A stretch of DNA of 64,000 bases from Hahella sp050299855 (lineage in GTDB: Bacteria; Pseudomonadota; Gammaproteobacteria; Pseudomonadales; Oleiphilaceae). The position numbers and the translations under genes are program-made. Location of the stretch: assembly GCA_050299855.1 (NCBI GenBank), contig JBNKWQ010000043.1:1-64000 (forward strand). Direction: 5' to 3'. Numbering within the stretch: position 1 is the stretch's first letter; each line of letters starts with the position of its first letter. The notes below the pieces were generated by a model. That model saw only the letters and a program-made list of their open reading frames with translations. It did not search any database and was not told where the DNA came from. Shown here in pieces: positions 1-8,824 of this stretch.

Positions 1-147
1 GAACCGGTGTTTGGCAACATCACCACCAACAAAAAGTTGAACCGGTTTAGCTTACGAGGCAAGCGTAAGGTACAGGGCCAATGGCAGCTCTACTGCATGG
101 TTCATAACATTGAGAAGCTGATGAATTATGGGGCGTTAGCCGCCTAA
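1..147 (+). CDS. IS transposase, C-terminal fragment (cut by window start)
   Basis: The window opens inside an open frame that runs for 48 codons to a TAA at 145-147. The residues (EPVFGNI near the start, then basic residues with an NRF..RG..KV.G.W pattern, ending HNIEKL) look like the C-terminal end of a DDE transposase of the IS1182/IS5-like class, where a Glu of the DDE triad precedes an FGxxK/R..F..RG block. The 5' part lies outside the window, so I cannot tell whether the element is intact. I could not define a terminal inverted repeat in the 125 bases after the stop. The fragment marks an insertion boundary next to two orphan genes. Seen: frame and motif. Inferred: family. Confidence 0.7.
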   Translation, partial: EPVFGNITTNKKLNRFSLRGKRKVQGQWQLYCMVHNIEKLMNYGALAA

Positions 148-332
148 CTGGGGGCTAGGAAAGCCCACGCAGAGTCCCAGTAACAGCGATTATTGGACCT
201 GCTTCGGCGAAACCGGAACGGGTGATTGCACTGGGCGGAAAGCTGGGGCAAAGTTGGGAAAATTAATTTAATTTGAGAAGTCGGTGGGAAAGCGTGTCTC
301 GCGAAGGTTTTTCTACAGGCTCGTTAGCTGAT

Positions 333-923
333 ATGACACCTGAAGAGAAATCTCAAATTGCAAAAGCTATGAAGGCCACGAGGGAAAAAGCGCGTGGTTA
401 TGCTGATTTTTTCGGATGGGCGACGGATCGAGACCTTGAAGAGTGGGGAGTGCTGAAGTCTCTATTTGAATCCATGGAAATGAATAAATCGCTTCCTTAT
501 AAAGATTTGCGGATGAGAGGGCGCGGTAATGACCCTCCGGATTGTGAGGCCGTAGATGCTCGCTCTAGGCGGGTCGCTATTGAAGTTACTGAGCTTGTTG
601 AAGGTGAGGCAATTAAGCGAGCTAAAGCTGGAGCGCAATATGACTGGGAAGAATGGAATTGTGAAAAATTTCTTAACCGGCTTCAGGGTTTGCTTGTACA
701 AAAGGATTCAAAATTCCCCAAGCTCAAAGATCCCCCCTATGAAGGTGGTTATAGCGTCGTAGTTTTTACTGATGAGCCGGAGTTGCCTGCAAATAAGGTT
801 AAAGAATACCTTGAGGGGCATACATTTGCTGGGTTAGAGAATATAAGCGAAGCCATTTTCTTGGTTTCATATGATCCCCAAGTAAATTGTTGCCCATATT
901 TTCCACTGCAGATTTGCAGCTAA
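333..923 (+). CDS. Hypothetical protein with nuclease-like D...ExT core
   Basis: A soluble protein of 196 residues from the ATG at 333; an in-frame TTG at 273 would give 216, but those 20 extra codons read like non-coding sequence. Neither start has a good ribosome binding site. I do not recognise the family. Near residues 67-88 there is an NDPPDCEA stretch followed after about 12 residues by AIEVTELV. This resembles the D-x(n)-E-x-K core of PD-(D/E)xK nucleases with Thr in place of Lys. That is pattern recognition, not proof. The gene lies between a transposase end and an attC-like palindrome, has lower GC than the core genes and no operon partners, which fits a mobile cassette. A function in DNA cleavage or defence is only a possibility. 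Confidence 0.6.
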   Translation: MTPEEKSQIAKAMKATREKARGYADFFGWATDRDLEEWGVLKSLFESMEMNKSLPYKDLRMRGRGNDPPDCEAVDARSRRVAIEVTELVEGEAIKRAKAGAQYDWEEWNCEKFLNRLQGLLVQKDSKFPKLKDPPYEGGYSVVVFTDEPELPANKVKEYLEGHTFAGLENISEAIFLVSYDPQVNCCPYFPLQICS

Positions 924-968
924 CAAGCGCAGCTGTCTCCTACACGGTTTAAACAAGAGCGTTGCAGT
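918..968 (+). other. Possible attC-like site after the first orphan gene
   Basis: The stop codon of the upstream gene sits in AGCTAACAAGCGC, the usual look of the left (R'') end of an integron attC site. About 40 bases later, GAGCGTTGCAG could be a degenerate right (R') end with the GCGTT core. The pairing between the arms is poor and the right box deviates from GTTRRRY, so this is a weak call that rests mainly on its position directly after a cassette-like gene. Confidence 0.28.
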
Positions 969-1013
969 AGCGAAGTGAACCCACACGAATGAGGGCATAG
1001 GAGAGAGTTTGGT

Positions 1014-1514
1014 ATGGCTAATATTGCAAAATTAGTTCTTGGTGTTGTTTACCCTGTATTTTGTCTCATACTGGGGCTTGGTGCGTGTGTGGCCACATAC
1101 TCCGACTTGCCTAACCGGATTACGATAGTGTTTGATACTGCGAGAGTGCCTATAGTCTCAATACCAACGCCAGTCTTTGTAGTGGCGATGTCAGTAGTTC
1201 TGATTTTTTCGGTATCAATATGTAGCTATATTACGATTCAAAAGAAGCCTTTCAGATTAATTAAATTTCAAAGTCTAGCAAGCCATGGTGGCTTTTTTTC
1301 GGTTGTTTCTGCAGTTCTAATGTGGGGAGCCACAGTAATCCATAAAGGCCTTACAGATTGGCAAAATGCCACTGGGCCTGGTTGGTGGTTACTTTTAGTG
1401 ATAGTTGCAGGTTTAGCTGGGGCGGGCGGTAGCAAATATCTAGCAACAGTAATCCATGAAAAGCTTTCTGAAGATAGTAACGGGAGTGAAAACGGTGCAA
1501 TATCGGACTGCTAA
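1014..1514 (+). CDS. Small integral membrane protein, DUF1648-like N-terminus
   Basis: A 166-residue protein starting at an ATG with GGAG-type bases about 10 nt upstream. It has four hydrophobic segments, roughly residues 7-28, 50-76, 91-108 and 122-142, and a short hydrophilic tail, so it should sit in the inner membrane. The motif YSDLPNRITIVFD after the first segment recalls the L-P-x-x-I-P-x-H-F region of DUF1648 membrane proteins, although the usual His is not present. It is flanked by two attC-like palindromes and has lower GC than the core genes. I cannot give a function. The stop codon lies inside or next to the second attC-like site, as in gene cassettes. Confidence 0.6.
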   Translation: MANIAKLVLGVVYPVFCLILGLGACVATYSDLPNRITIVFDTARVPIVSIPTPVFVVAMSVVLIFSVSICSYITIQKKPFRLIKFQSLASHGGFFSVVSAVLMWGATVIHKGLTDWQNATGPGWWLLLVIVAGLAGAGGSKYLATVIHEKLSEDSNGSENGAISDC

Positions 1515-1592
1515 TAAGGCGCTCTTGTCGCCGCAAAAAGCGCGGCTGGAACCTTCGCTACGCTACGGCCCCAAAGCTTTGCGTTAGTTGCA
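1511..1592 (+). other. Possible attC-like recombination site
   Basis: An imperfect palindrome of about 80 bases follows directly on the stop codon. The left arm GCTAATAAGGCGC and right arm AAGCTTTGCGTTAGTTGC pair through CTAA/TTAG and an inner GCTcT/AaAGC box, with a mismatched spacer between, which is the usual attC layout. GCGTTAG is the canonical right core, although the next bases (TTGC) deviate from the GTTRRRY consensus. The centre is GC-rich and partly self-complementary. No integrase gene is visible here, so if real this is part of a cassette cluster without its integrase, or a stray cassette. Confidence 0.4.
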
Positions 1593-1884
1593 CAAAGGTG
1601 GATTCAACCAATAATTGCAACACAAGCAATGTCCGCTTTGAGTCGAAAGCTAATCTTCTATAGCTGAGCAATACGCTAACCTAAGGACGAAGTTAAGTTT
1701 AAGCCAGTACCGGAAGGTTGAAACCTAACGGCGATAAAAAGAAATTTTACCTTATAGAACACGCAAACGAAGACAATATTTTAATCTTATTTTTCAGATG
1801 CTTAGACTTTATTTTGATAGAACAATGTAAAAGATTGTCTTCCTCCAATTCAAACCGTCATCGTTCGAATTTCACGAATACAAA
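1593..1884. other. Non-coding stretch, nothing recognised
   Basis: Between the second attC-like site and the 3' end of the YhiN-family gene lie about 290 AT-rich bases. I see no convincing reading frame, no hairpin with a T-run for the flavoprotein gene, and no third palindrome. It probably holds the junction between the accessory segment and the chromosome core, but no target duplication could be identified. Confidence 0.4.
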
Positions 1885-3117
1885 TTAAACCACTTGCCCT
1901 GCAGCAAATCCCGAAGCCCAGGCCCACTGAAAGTTATGGCCTCCCAGATGTCCGGTGACATCCACGACTTCGCCGATAAAGAACAGGTTTTCATGAAGGT
2001 TGGACATCATGGTTTTGGAAGACAATTCGCGGGTATTCACCCCTCCAAGGGTAACTTCCGCGGTGCGGTAGCCTTCGGTGCCACCGGGTTTGATATGCAG
2101 GTTATCCAGTTCACCGGCAATATCGGCCAATCGATGTTGGGAACAGGTTTGCAAAACATCTGTCCAGTCTTTCCATTCGCACAATACTTGAGCCAAACGC
2201 TTCGGCAGCAGCTGTGTCAGGAATTGTTCGATATTCCGGTTCGGGTATTGCGAGCGAAAGGCCTTAAGTTCTTCCAGTTTATCAATATCCGCTAGAAGCT
2301 TGATGCTGACTTCTTCTCCTGGGTTCCAGTAACTGGATATCTGCAGGATACCGGGACCGCTGATTCCACGATGGGTAAACAGGACAGGTTCTTTAAAACT
2401 GATGCCCTCATTGTTTGTTCTTGACGCACCTGGCTGAGAGTTTCCAGATGAAATGATATTTGAAACAACAGCATCAACTGCCACGCCCGATAGTGATGCA
2501 AAACGTTCCAGATCCTGAGGCTGGAGCGTGAAAGGTACCAGACCTGCCCGTGTCGGCAATACCTGATGCCCAAACTGCTCGGCTACTTTATAGCCGAACG
2601 GAGAGGCTCCCATGGTGGGAATGGATAATCCGCCAGAAGCAATTACCAGCGAATCGGTTTGAATCTCTCCAATGGAGGTATGCAGGTTATAACCCGACTG
2701 TTCCTTGGTAATGGCATCCACCGATGTCTGTAAATGAATCTCCACACCCGCCCAATCGGCTTCTGTGAGCAGCATATTGAGAATATCCTTGGCACTATGC
2801 CGGCAGAACAACTGACCCGGTGTTTTCTCAAAATACTCAATGCCGTGCCGTTCCACCCACTCCAGAAAATGCTGCGGCGTATAACGCTTGAGGGCTGAAA
2901 TACAGTAATGGGGGTTATTTGACAGAAAGTTGGCCGGCGTGGAATTTAGATGGGTGAAGTTACATCGGCCGCCACCGGACATCAGAATTTTCTTCCCCGG
3001 TTTGTTGGCATGATCAAGCACCAGCACCCTACGGCCCCGATAGCCTGCAGTGATCGCACACATCAACCCTGCTGCACCCGCTCCGATAATTACCACATCG
3101 GCCGTTAACTTACTCAA
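1885..3117 (-). CDS. NAD(P)/FAD-dependent oxidoreductase, YhiN/HI0933 family
   Basis: A 410-residue flavoprotein of the HI0933 (YhiN) family, a cytosolic two-dinucleotide-binding oxidoreductase whose substrate is not established. The N-terminus has the FAD Rossmann motif VVIIGAGAAG (residues 9-18) followed by an acidic strand end. It continues with GKKILMSGGGRCNFTH (about residues 42-57), which is diagnostic for this family, and ends with GHNFQWAWASGFAAG, the second FAD-contacting block. Length is normal for the family (about 400). The DUF2835 gene ends 23 bases upstream on the same strand, so the two are probably cotranscribed. No terminator was found downstream, next to the accessory region. 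Confidence 0.93.
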   Translation of the reverse strand: MSKLTADVVIIGAGAAGLMCAITAGYRGRRVLVLDHANKPGKKILMSGGGRCNFTHLNSTPANFLSNNPHYCISALKRYTPQHFLEWVERHGIEYFEKTPGQLFCRHSAKDILNMLLTEADWAGVEIHLQTSVDAITKEQSGYNLHTSIGEIQTDSLVIASGGLSIPTMGASPFGYKVAEQFGHQVLPTRAGLVPFTLQPQDLERFASLSGVAVDAVVSNIISSGNSQPGASRTNNEGISFKEPVLFTHRGISGPGILQISSYWNPGEEVSIKLLADIDKLEELKAFRSQYPNRNIEQFLTQLLPKRLAQVLCEWKDWTDVLQTCSQHRLADIAGELDNLHIKPGGTEGYRTAEVTLGGVNTRELSSKTMMSNLHENLFFIGEVVDVTGHLGGHNFQWAWASGFAAGQVV

Positions 3118-3140
3118 TGTTTTATCCTTATTTTGCCGAC

Positions 3141-3365
3141 TTAAGCCTGAAGACGTTCGATTGACACAAATTTGTTGGCGTCGTCGAAATAAATGGCAAA
3201 GCTGCCGCTGATTCCTTCACGAGTAACAAATCGCTGCAAGATTCCAGTAGGAAAGTTAATACTCCTGCCATCGCGGGCCCTGGCAGTCACAGTGGAAGCA
3301 GCGCCCTTGTAATGCTTTAGATATTCATCCGCAGATATATGTATGTCGACAATAACTTGTTTCAT
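3141..3365 (-). CDS. DUF2835 family protein
   Basis: A 74-residue protein that matches the DUF2835 pattern: an N-terminal I..DEYL..Y.G strand-helix, then a NFP...L..FVTREGI.G.F core and a terminal F-D-x-x-N-K-F-V-S-I-E-R. Its function is unknown in the literature I know. It is a small, probably cytosolic, widely conserved gammaproteobacterial protein. It starts just after the glutamate dehydrogenase terminator and is followed after 23 bases by the YhiN-family gene, so it is likely the first gene of a two-gene unit. GGAG lies directly upstream of the ATG (CTCC in the plus strand near 3367-3370). Confidence 0.85.
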   Translation of the reverse strand: MKQVIVDIHISADEYLKHYKGAASTVTARARDGRSINFPTGILQRFVTREGISGSFAIYFDDANKFVSIERLQA

Positions 3366-3383
3366 AGGAGACTAAATAGCGTA

Positions 3384-3420
3384 TAAAAAAAGCCCGAAAG
3401 AGGTTTCTCAAACGGGCTTA
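3384..3420 (-). terminator. Rho-independent terminator of gdhB
   Basis: Read on the minus strand: AAGCCCG, a 16-base loop, CGGGCTT, then a run of six T. It lies about 50 bases past the glutamate dehydrogenase stop codon and just before the DUF2835 start, separating the two transcription units. Confidence 0.85.
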
Positions 3421-3471
3421 CTTTAGCACAAGTGCCGATACTCAGGCGCTATTTTGAAACACCGGCTTCAT

Positions 3472-6400
3472 CTAGCAGGGTTGCCCCTGAGTAGCATGTG
3501 TCGTGCTCTGGGCCAGATCCAGTAATTCCCGCAAAGCGACGGAGTACATCGGAAATTCCGGATCCTTCACGGCTTTGAGTTCAGTCAGCATGGACTTCCA
3601 GCGCTCCAGCAGATCAGTGTAAGACCCTGCCCAGGTGGAGATGCGGTTGTCGATATCTTCAGGAGCATCTTTCAGCCTCAGAACACCGACCGTGAGTGCC
3701 CGTTGCTGCCAGTCCAGATCTTCCCTGAAACTTTCCCGCGCCAACGCCTGCCAGTGCGAAGTCGGCTGAGCGATGTTGATCTGATGGCCGAACCATTGCA
3801 GATCAAGCGATTCTCCCAGGCGGAAGAAGACTTGAGCCACATAGCCAAGATCGGCCTTGGTCTGTTCCTGAGCTTCGATAATACCTAAGGCCGAATACAG
3901 GAACGGCGCACCGGCAATGGTTTCGGCCAGCTCTTCCGTTACACCGGCCTCAGTGTATTCGTCGTAACGTTTCTGCCAGAGTTCGAGCTGCTCCCCGGTC
4001 AGCAGATCCTTGAAGCCATGGGCGATCTGAGCAATACCTTTGGCAAACTTATCCATGTTGCTCAGTACATTCAACTCGCTGCGCCGATTACGCAGGAACC
4101 AGCGCGTGGCACGTCGCACCAGACGAATCAGTTCCGACATCATTTCGATCTGCATGGCACTGGAGACTTTATAATCCAGAGCTTCAATCTGCTCCCAATG
4201 GGACTGCATGCGGAAAACATCCCGAGCGATCACATAACCCTGGGCAATTGCCGGAATGGATGCGCCGGTAGACTGCCGCAAGCGTTCAACAAAAGTGATC
4301 CCCATATGATTCACCAGGTCATTGGCAACCTGGGTGGCTACAATCTCGCGACGCAAACGGTGTTCCTTCAGTTGCGGGCCAAATTTCTTCACCAGAATTT
4401 CGGGGAACTCCGTATTCAGCTCACCCGCCAGATATTCGTCATCGAGAATATCGCTGTCGATCAAGCGCTCTTTCATCCAGCCTTTAACATAGGAAATCAG
4501 TGTACAGAGTTCGGGCCTTACCAGACCTCGCTTCATAGATTTCCGCTCGGTGATCGTCTCATCATCAGGAATAAATTCGAGACTACGGTTCAGCTTGCCG
4601 ATGGATTCCAGATAAGCAATGAGACGGCGATATTCCTCAATCCTGTTAGCAGTATCATGTTCGGCAATACTCAGAGCCTGGGTCTGACGGTAGTTATTCA
4701 TCAGCACTAACTCGGAAACATCTTCCGTCATATCCACCAGCAATTTATTACGCTGCTTCATGGTCATATCACCTTCTGCCACAATTTCGTTAAGCAGAAT
4801 TTTGATATTGACCTCATGATCCGAACAATCCACACCACCGGCATTGTCGATAAAGTCAGTGTTCAGGCGGCCACCGGCAAAAGAGTATTCGATGCGACCT
4901 AGATGGGTCATACCCAGGTTGCCCCCTTCGCCGATTACTTTGACTTTCAGATCTTTAGCGTCAACCCGTAAACTGTCATTGGCTTTGTCCCCAACGTCGG
5001 CATGAGATTCGTGAGAGGCTTTGATGTATGTTCCGATACCACCAAACCAGAGCAGATCCACCGGAGCTTTCAGCAAATGGGAGATCAGCATATTCGGCGG
5101 CATGCGGTCATGCTTGATGCCGAAGCGGGCTTTCATTTCAGGACTGATCGGAATGGACTTGGCGCTCCGGGCAAAAATTCCGCCACCTTTGGAAATCAGT
5201 TTGTCGTTGTAGTCGGTCCAGGATGAACGAGGCAACGCAAACAGGCGTTGGCGTTCTTTGAAGCTTTCTGCCACATCTGGATTCGGATCAACGAAAATAT
5301 GCATGTGGTTGAAGGCTGCCACCAGCTCAGTGGTTTCAGACCGCAACAAGCCATTACCGAATACATCGCCGGACATATCTCCAACGCCCACCACAGAAAA
5401 TTTGTCTTTAGCAGTATTAATGCCCATTTCGCGGAAATGACGCTCCACGGATACCCAGGCACCCCTTGCGGTAATACCCATTTTCTTATGGTCATACCCT
5501 TGTGAGCCACCCGAGGCAAAAGCATCACCAAGCCAGAAGTCATATTCTTCCGACAGTGAGTTAGCAATATCACTGAAAGTAGCTGTCCCTTTGTCTGCCG
5601 CAACAACCAGATAGTAATCGTCTTCATCGTGGCGGATAACTTTCAAGGGCGGAACAACTTCACCGGATTTCAGGTTATCGGTAATGTCCAGCAGACCACG
5701 AATAAAGGTTTTATAACAGGAGATACCTTCCTGCAGCATACCTTCGCGGTCATTTTCCGGCAGATGCTTGGCGACAAAACCGCCTTTGGCACCGACTGGC
5801 ACAATAACGGAATTTTTCACCTGCTGGGCTTTAACCAGCCCCAACACTTCAGTACGGTAATCTTCAAAGCGATCTGACCATCGCAGGCCACCACGGGCCA
5901 CCTTGCCGCCACGCAAATGCACACCTTCCATTCGAGGGGAATACACAAATATTTCAAACAGGGGCAGCGGCAGCGGCATTTCAGGAATATCGTTCGGGCT
6001 GACCTTAAAGGACATATAGGATTTCAGCTGGCCGTGTTCGTCTGTCTGATAATAGTTGGTTCTCAGTGAGGCCTTGATCAGCTCCACATACCGACGCAGC
6101 ACGCGGTCTTCACTGAGGTTTTCCACGCTGTCCAGAGTCTGGTTAATTTCAATTTCCAGTTTCTGCTGCGCGGCACCACACTGGGCCAGACTCTGAATTT
6201 TGGCCGGATTGAACCGGGCTTCAAACAGTCTGAATATCAGATCAGCAATATCGACATGATTCACCAGGGTCTGGGCAATAAAATCCTGGCTGTAGCTAAA
6301 GCGAATTTGCCGCATATAGCGTGCATATGCCCGGAACATGGATATCTGCCGCCAGTCCATGTGGGCTGCCAGCACCAGTCGGTTAAATATGTCGTTCTCG

Positions 6401-8343
6401 GCTTCCTGAGTCCAGACCTTGTAAAACAGCTGTTCAAATTTCTGCCTGATCTTGGAAATATCAATAACCCTGCTATCACGGCTTTGCAGGGCGAAATCAT
6501 GAATCCAGACAACAGTGCCGTTTCTGGAAATGGTCTCAAAAGGATGTTCGCCAAGCACCCGTAATCCGAGGTTTTCGAATAGAGGCAATACATCAGACAA
6601 CGGTACCTGCTCATCACCATGGAACAGTTTGAAGTGAAGAATGCTTTCATCTTCTTCAATGGCCCGGTAGAAACTCATGGCCAGAGGTGAGTCTTGCCTT
6701 AACGAGGCAATATGATCAATATCAATGACAGCGCGGCGGGGAGAAAACGTCTCCCGATAACTGGCATTAAATGCATGAGCGTAGGCATTGATATAGGTAT
6801 TGGCGAGTTCCTCACCGTGAGCCTCATACAGACTCTCCATCAATCCGTCCTGCCAGGACTGGGCAGCGGCGATAATCTTGTTTTCCAGCTCCTGAGCTTT
6901 CAGTACCCGGCGCTCGACCTGAGGAACCTTAAGCGTAAATTGAGTTCTGGCCAGCACGGACTCTGAGAAGAAGGTGGTGAACTCGACGTCTTCGGCTTTG
7001 GTGGCTTCAACCAGAATGTCGGAAATTTTGATTCGCAATTCGGTGCTGTACAAGTCGCGTGGTACGAATACCAGGGCGCTGACAAACTGGCCGTATAGAT
7101 CCTCCCGTATAAACAGCCTTATCTTCCGTCGTTCCTGGATATACATAATGCCCATGGCAACTTCGTACAGCTCATCACGATGGATCTGGAAAAGTTCGTC
7201 ACGGGGGTAAACGGAAAGAATCTGATCGATTTCCTTACCGGCATAATCGGAAGGATTAAAGCCTGATTTACGAATAATGTATTTCACCTTCCGCCGCAGC
7301 AATGGAATTTCTTCCGGTGGTTGCTGGTATACCCTGGAGGTATATAACCCCAGGAAGCGGCACTCTCCGACAACTTCACCTTTGTCGTTAAATTTCTTCA
7401 CGGCAATATAGTCAGGATAAGCAGGTCGATGCACGATAGAGCGCTGGGAGGATTTGGCGAACACAAAAATGTCCGCCTGCAGCAGTTCTTTGGCAGTACG
7501 TTTGGGAAGGTCGCCCAGCTTAATGGTCGGTGGTCGCTCCTGATGACTCTTGGAAATACCAAGCTCTGACCCCTTTACTTGCTGCAGAATGACATCCTTG
7601 CCCTGCTTATTAAATTCGTACTCATCGTAACCAAGAAAGGTGAAGTGATCTTCTGAGAGCCATTTAAGGAAATCCTGGGCTTCCTTCTGGTCAGTTTTCT
7701 TGAGTGTCGGAACCTCGACTTTCAGTTCTTCAATCAGGCGTAACGCATGTCCTTTCATCTGCGGATAATCCGCTACCGCTGTACGCACCTCCGCCAGCAC
7801 GGATTCAAGAGCGGTTCTTATTTCTGCCAGGTGTTCATCATCATTATGGCGGTCCACTTCAATATAGAGAATGGATTCACCTAGTTCCCGCGGGCGTTCT
7901 TCATCACGCCCGAGAACGTGTTTGAACTGACCCTGCTTGTCGCGCTCTATGTACAAAACCGCCTGTTGAATGGAGTGAATGTTCAACTCACGGCGGTTTA
8001 GCTCTATACGAATACTGTCCACAATAAACGGCATATTTTCATGGAGTATGCCGATAATGGTGTGGGTGGATTGCCAGCCATGCTCATCCAGGTCCGGGTT
8101 GAATACCCGCACTTTCGGCTGATTGAAATGATGCTCCTGGATAAAGTGCCAGCATGCCATTATGGAGCCATAAATATCTGATAACCGTCGCCCCAGTGCT
8201 TCCTCCAATGGCGACATTTCAAGATAGAGACGAGAAAACCGATTCACTTCGGCGGCCAGACTGGGCTCCAGCCTTTGATTTAATTCATTTTCCAACAGCG
8301 AAAAGAATTGTTCTTTCGTCTCCACATTGACCTGTTTCATCAC
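3472..8343 (-). CDS. gdhB: NAD-dependent glutamate dehydrogenase, large (about 180 kDa) class
   Basis: A 1623-residue enzyme of the very large NAD-GDH family, which oxidatively deaminates L-glutamate to 2-oxoglutarate and ammonium in the cytosol. The long N-terminal half carries the ACT-like and regulatory regions typical of the family. The catalytic part begins near residue 810 with RGGLRWSDR (about 818-826) and VPVGAKGGF (about 846-855, catalytic Lys). The NAD-binding region has GVGDMSGDVFGNG near residue 985. Length is normal for the family (1550-1650). In Pseudomonas this enzyme is activated by arginine and supports amino-acid catabolism; whether that holds here is unknown. It is monocistronic, ends at a clear terminator and is divergent from moxR. 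The gene symbol follows Pseudomonas usage. Confidence 0.96.
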   Translation of the reverse strand: MMKQVNVETKEQFFSLLENELNQRLEPSLAAEVNRFSRLYLEMSPLEEALGRRLSDIYGSIMACWHFIQEHHFNQPKVRVFNPDLDEHGWQSTHTIIGILHENMPFIVDSIRIELNRRELNIHSIQQAVLYIERDKQGQFKHVLGRDEERPRELGESILYIEVDRHNDDEHLAEIRTALESVLAEVRTAVADYPQMKGHALRLIEELKVEVPTLKKTDQKEAQDFLKWLSEDHFTFLGYDEYEFNKQGKDVILQQVKGSELGISKSHQERPPTIKLGDLPKRTAKELLQADIFVFAKSSQRSIVHRPAYPDYIAVKKFNDKGEVVGECRFLGLYTSRVYQQPPEEIPLLRRKVKYIIRKSGFNPSDYAGKEIDQILSVYPRDELFQIHRDELYEVAMGIMYIQERRKIRLFIREDLYGQFVSALVFVPRDLYSTELRIKISDILVEATKAEDVEFTTFFSESVLARTQFTLKVPQVERRVLKAQELENKIIAAAQSWQDGLMESLYEAHGEELANTYINAYAHAFNASYRETFSPRRAVIDIDHIASLRQDSPLAMSFYRAIEEDESILHFKLFHGDEQVPLSDVLPLFENLGLRVLGEHPFETISRNGTVVWIHDFALQSRDSRVIDISKIRQKFEQLFYKVWTQEAENDIFNRLVLAAHMDWRQISMFRAYARYMRQIRFSYSQDFIAQTLVNHVDIADLIFRLFEARFNPAKIQSLAQCGAAQQKLEIEINQTLDSVENLSEDRVLRRYVELIKASLRTNYYQTDEHGQLKSYMSFKVSPNDIPEMPLPLPLFEIFVYSPRMEGVHLRGGKVARGGLRWSDRFEDYRTEVLGLVKAQQVKNSVIVPVGAKGGFVAKHLPENDREGMLQEGISCYKTFIRGLLDITDNLKSGEVVPPLKVIRHDEDDYYLVVAADKGTATFSDIANSLSEEYDFWLGDAFASGGSQGYDHKKMGITARGAWVSVERHFREMGINTAKDKFSVVGVGDMSGDVFGNGLLRSETTELVAAFNHMHIFVDPNPDVAESFKERQRLFALPRSSWTDYNDKLISKGGGIFARSAKSIPISPEMKARFGIKHDRMPPNMLISHLLKAPVDLLWFGGIGTYIKASHESHADVGDKANDSLRVDAKDLKVKVIGEGGNLGMTHLGRIEYSFAGGRLNTDFIDNAGGVDCSDHEVNIKILLNEIVAEGDMTMKQRNKLLVDMTEDVSELVLMNNYRQTQALSIAEHDTANRIEEYRRLIAYLESIGKLNRSLEFIPDDETITERKSMKRGLVRPELCTLISYVKGWMKERLIDSDILDDEYLAGELNTEFPEILVKKFGPQLKEHRLRREIVATQVANDLVNHMGITFVERLRQSTGASIPAIAQGYVIARDVFRMQSHWEQIEALDYKVSSAMQIEMMSELIRLVRRATRWFLRNRRSELNVLSNMDKFAKGIAQIAHGFKDLLTGEQLELWQKRYDEYTEAGVTEELAETIAGAPFLYSALGIIEAQEQTKADLGYVAQVFFRLGESLDLQWFGHQINIAQPTSHWQALARESFREDLDWQQRALTVGVLRLKDAPEDIDNRISTWAGSYTDLLERWKSMLTELKAVKDPEFPMYSVALRELLDLAQSTTHATQGQPC

Positions 8344-8824
8344 TCACCTTCTTGTTATAAATACGCTCATGTACTCCTGCGCTATTCGACCATTGCAGGT
8401 TAGAAAAACGATTATCCACGGTCAATTAGGCGCTATATGTACGTAATTTCCCGTTTCTAATACCTATGTCCATTACCAATATCCAATTGATAACAGCAGG
8501 TGCAATTTGACGTTTTGATTTCATGGTTGTCGGATAAAAGGTAGCCCCGATTCCCGCAAGGCCGGAGCAATATTTATATCACCAGAAGAAATACCGGCTT
8601 GAGTATGGCTAAAAGGCATACAGGTTAAGAATAGTTCAGCTGTCAGAAATTGCCGGTGTTACCAGGATATGACTAATAATTAATGGCGATGCCTCAGGAG
8701 CGATTGCATAATTCCTCCACATTCCACCCTATAACGATAATGTAACGGGCATTACAGCCTATGACGGCAACAGTTGGAGATCCCCAAAAGTTGCCAGCTG
8801 CACCGTTTTAAATTTGGAATTCAG
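8344..8824. promoter_or_regulatory. Divergent intergenic region, gdhB / moxR operon
   Basis: About 480 bases between the two divergent starts. It must carry promoters for both directions. AT-rich stretches such as CCTATAACGATAATG near 8738 could be a -10 region for the bat operon, but spacing to a -35 is not convincing. An in-frame TTG upstream of moxR (8774) was not used as start because the family begins near the ATG at 8825. I see no operator palindrome or RNA element. Confidence 0.4.

Noticed and set aside
4018..4710. A 230-codon frame antisense to gdhB
   Set aside because: Mirror frame of a strongly coding gene; no start signal and no recognisable motif.
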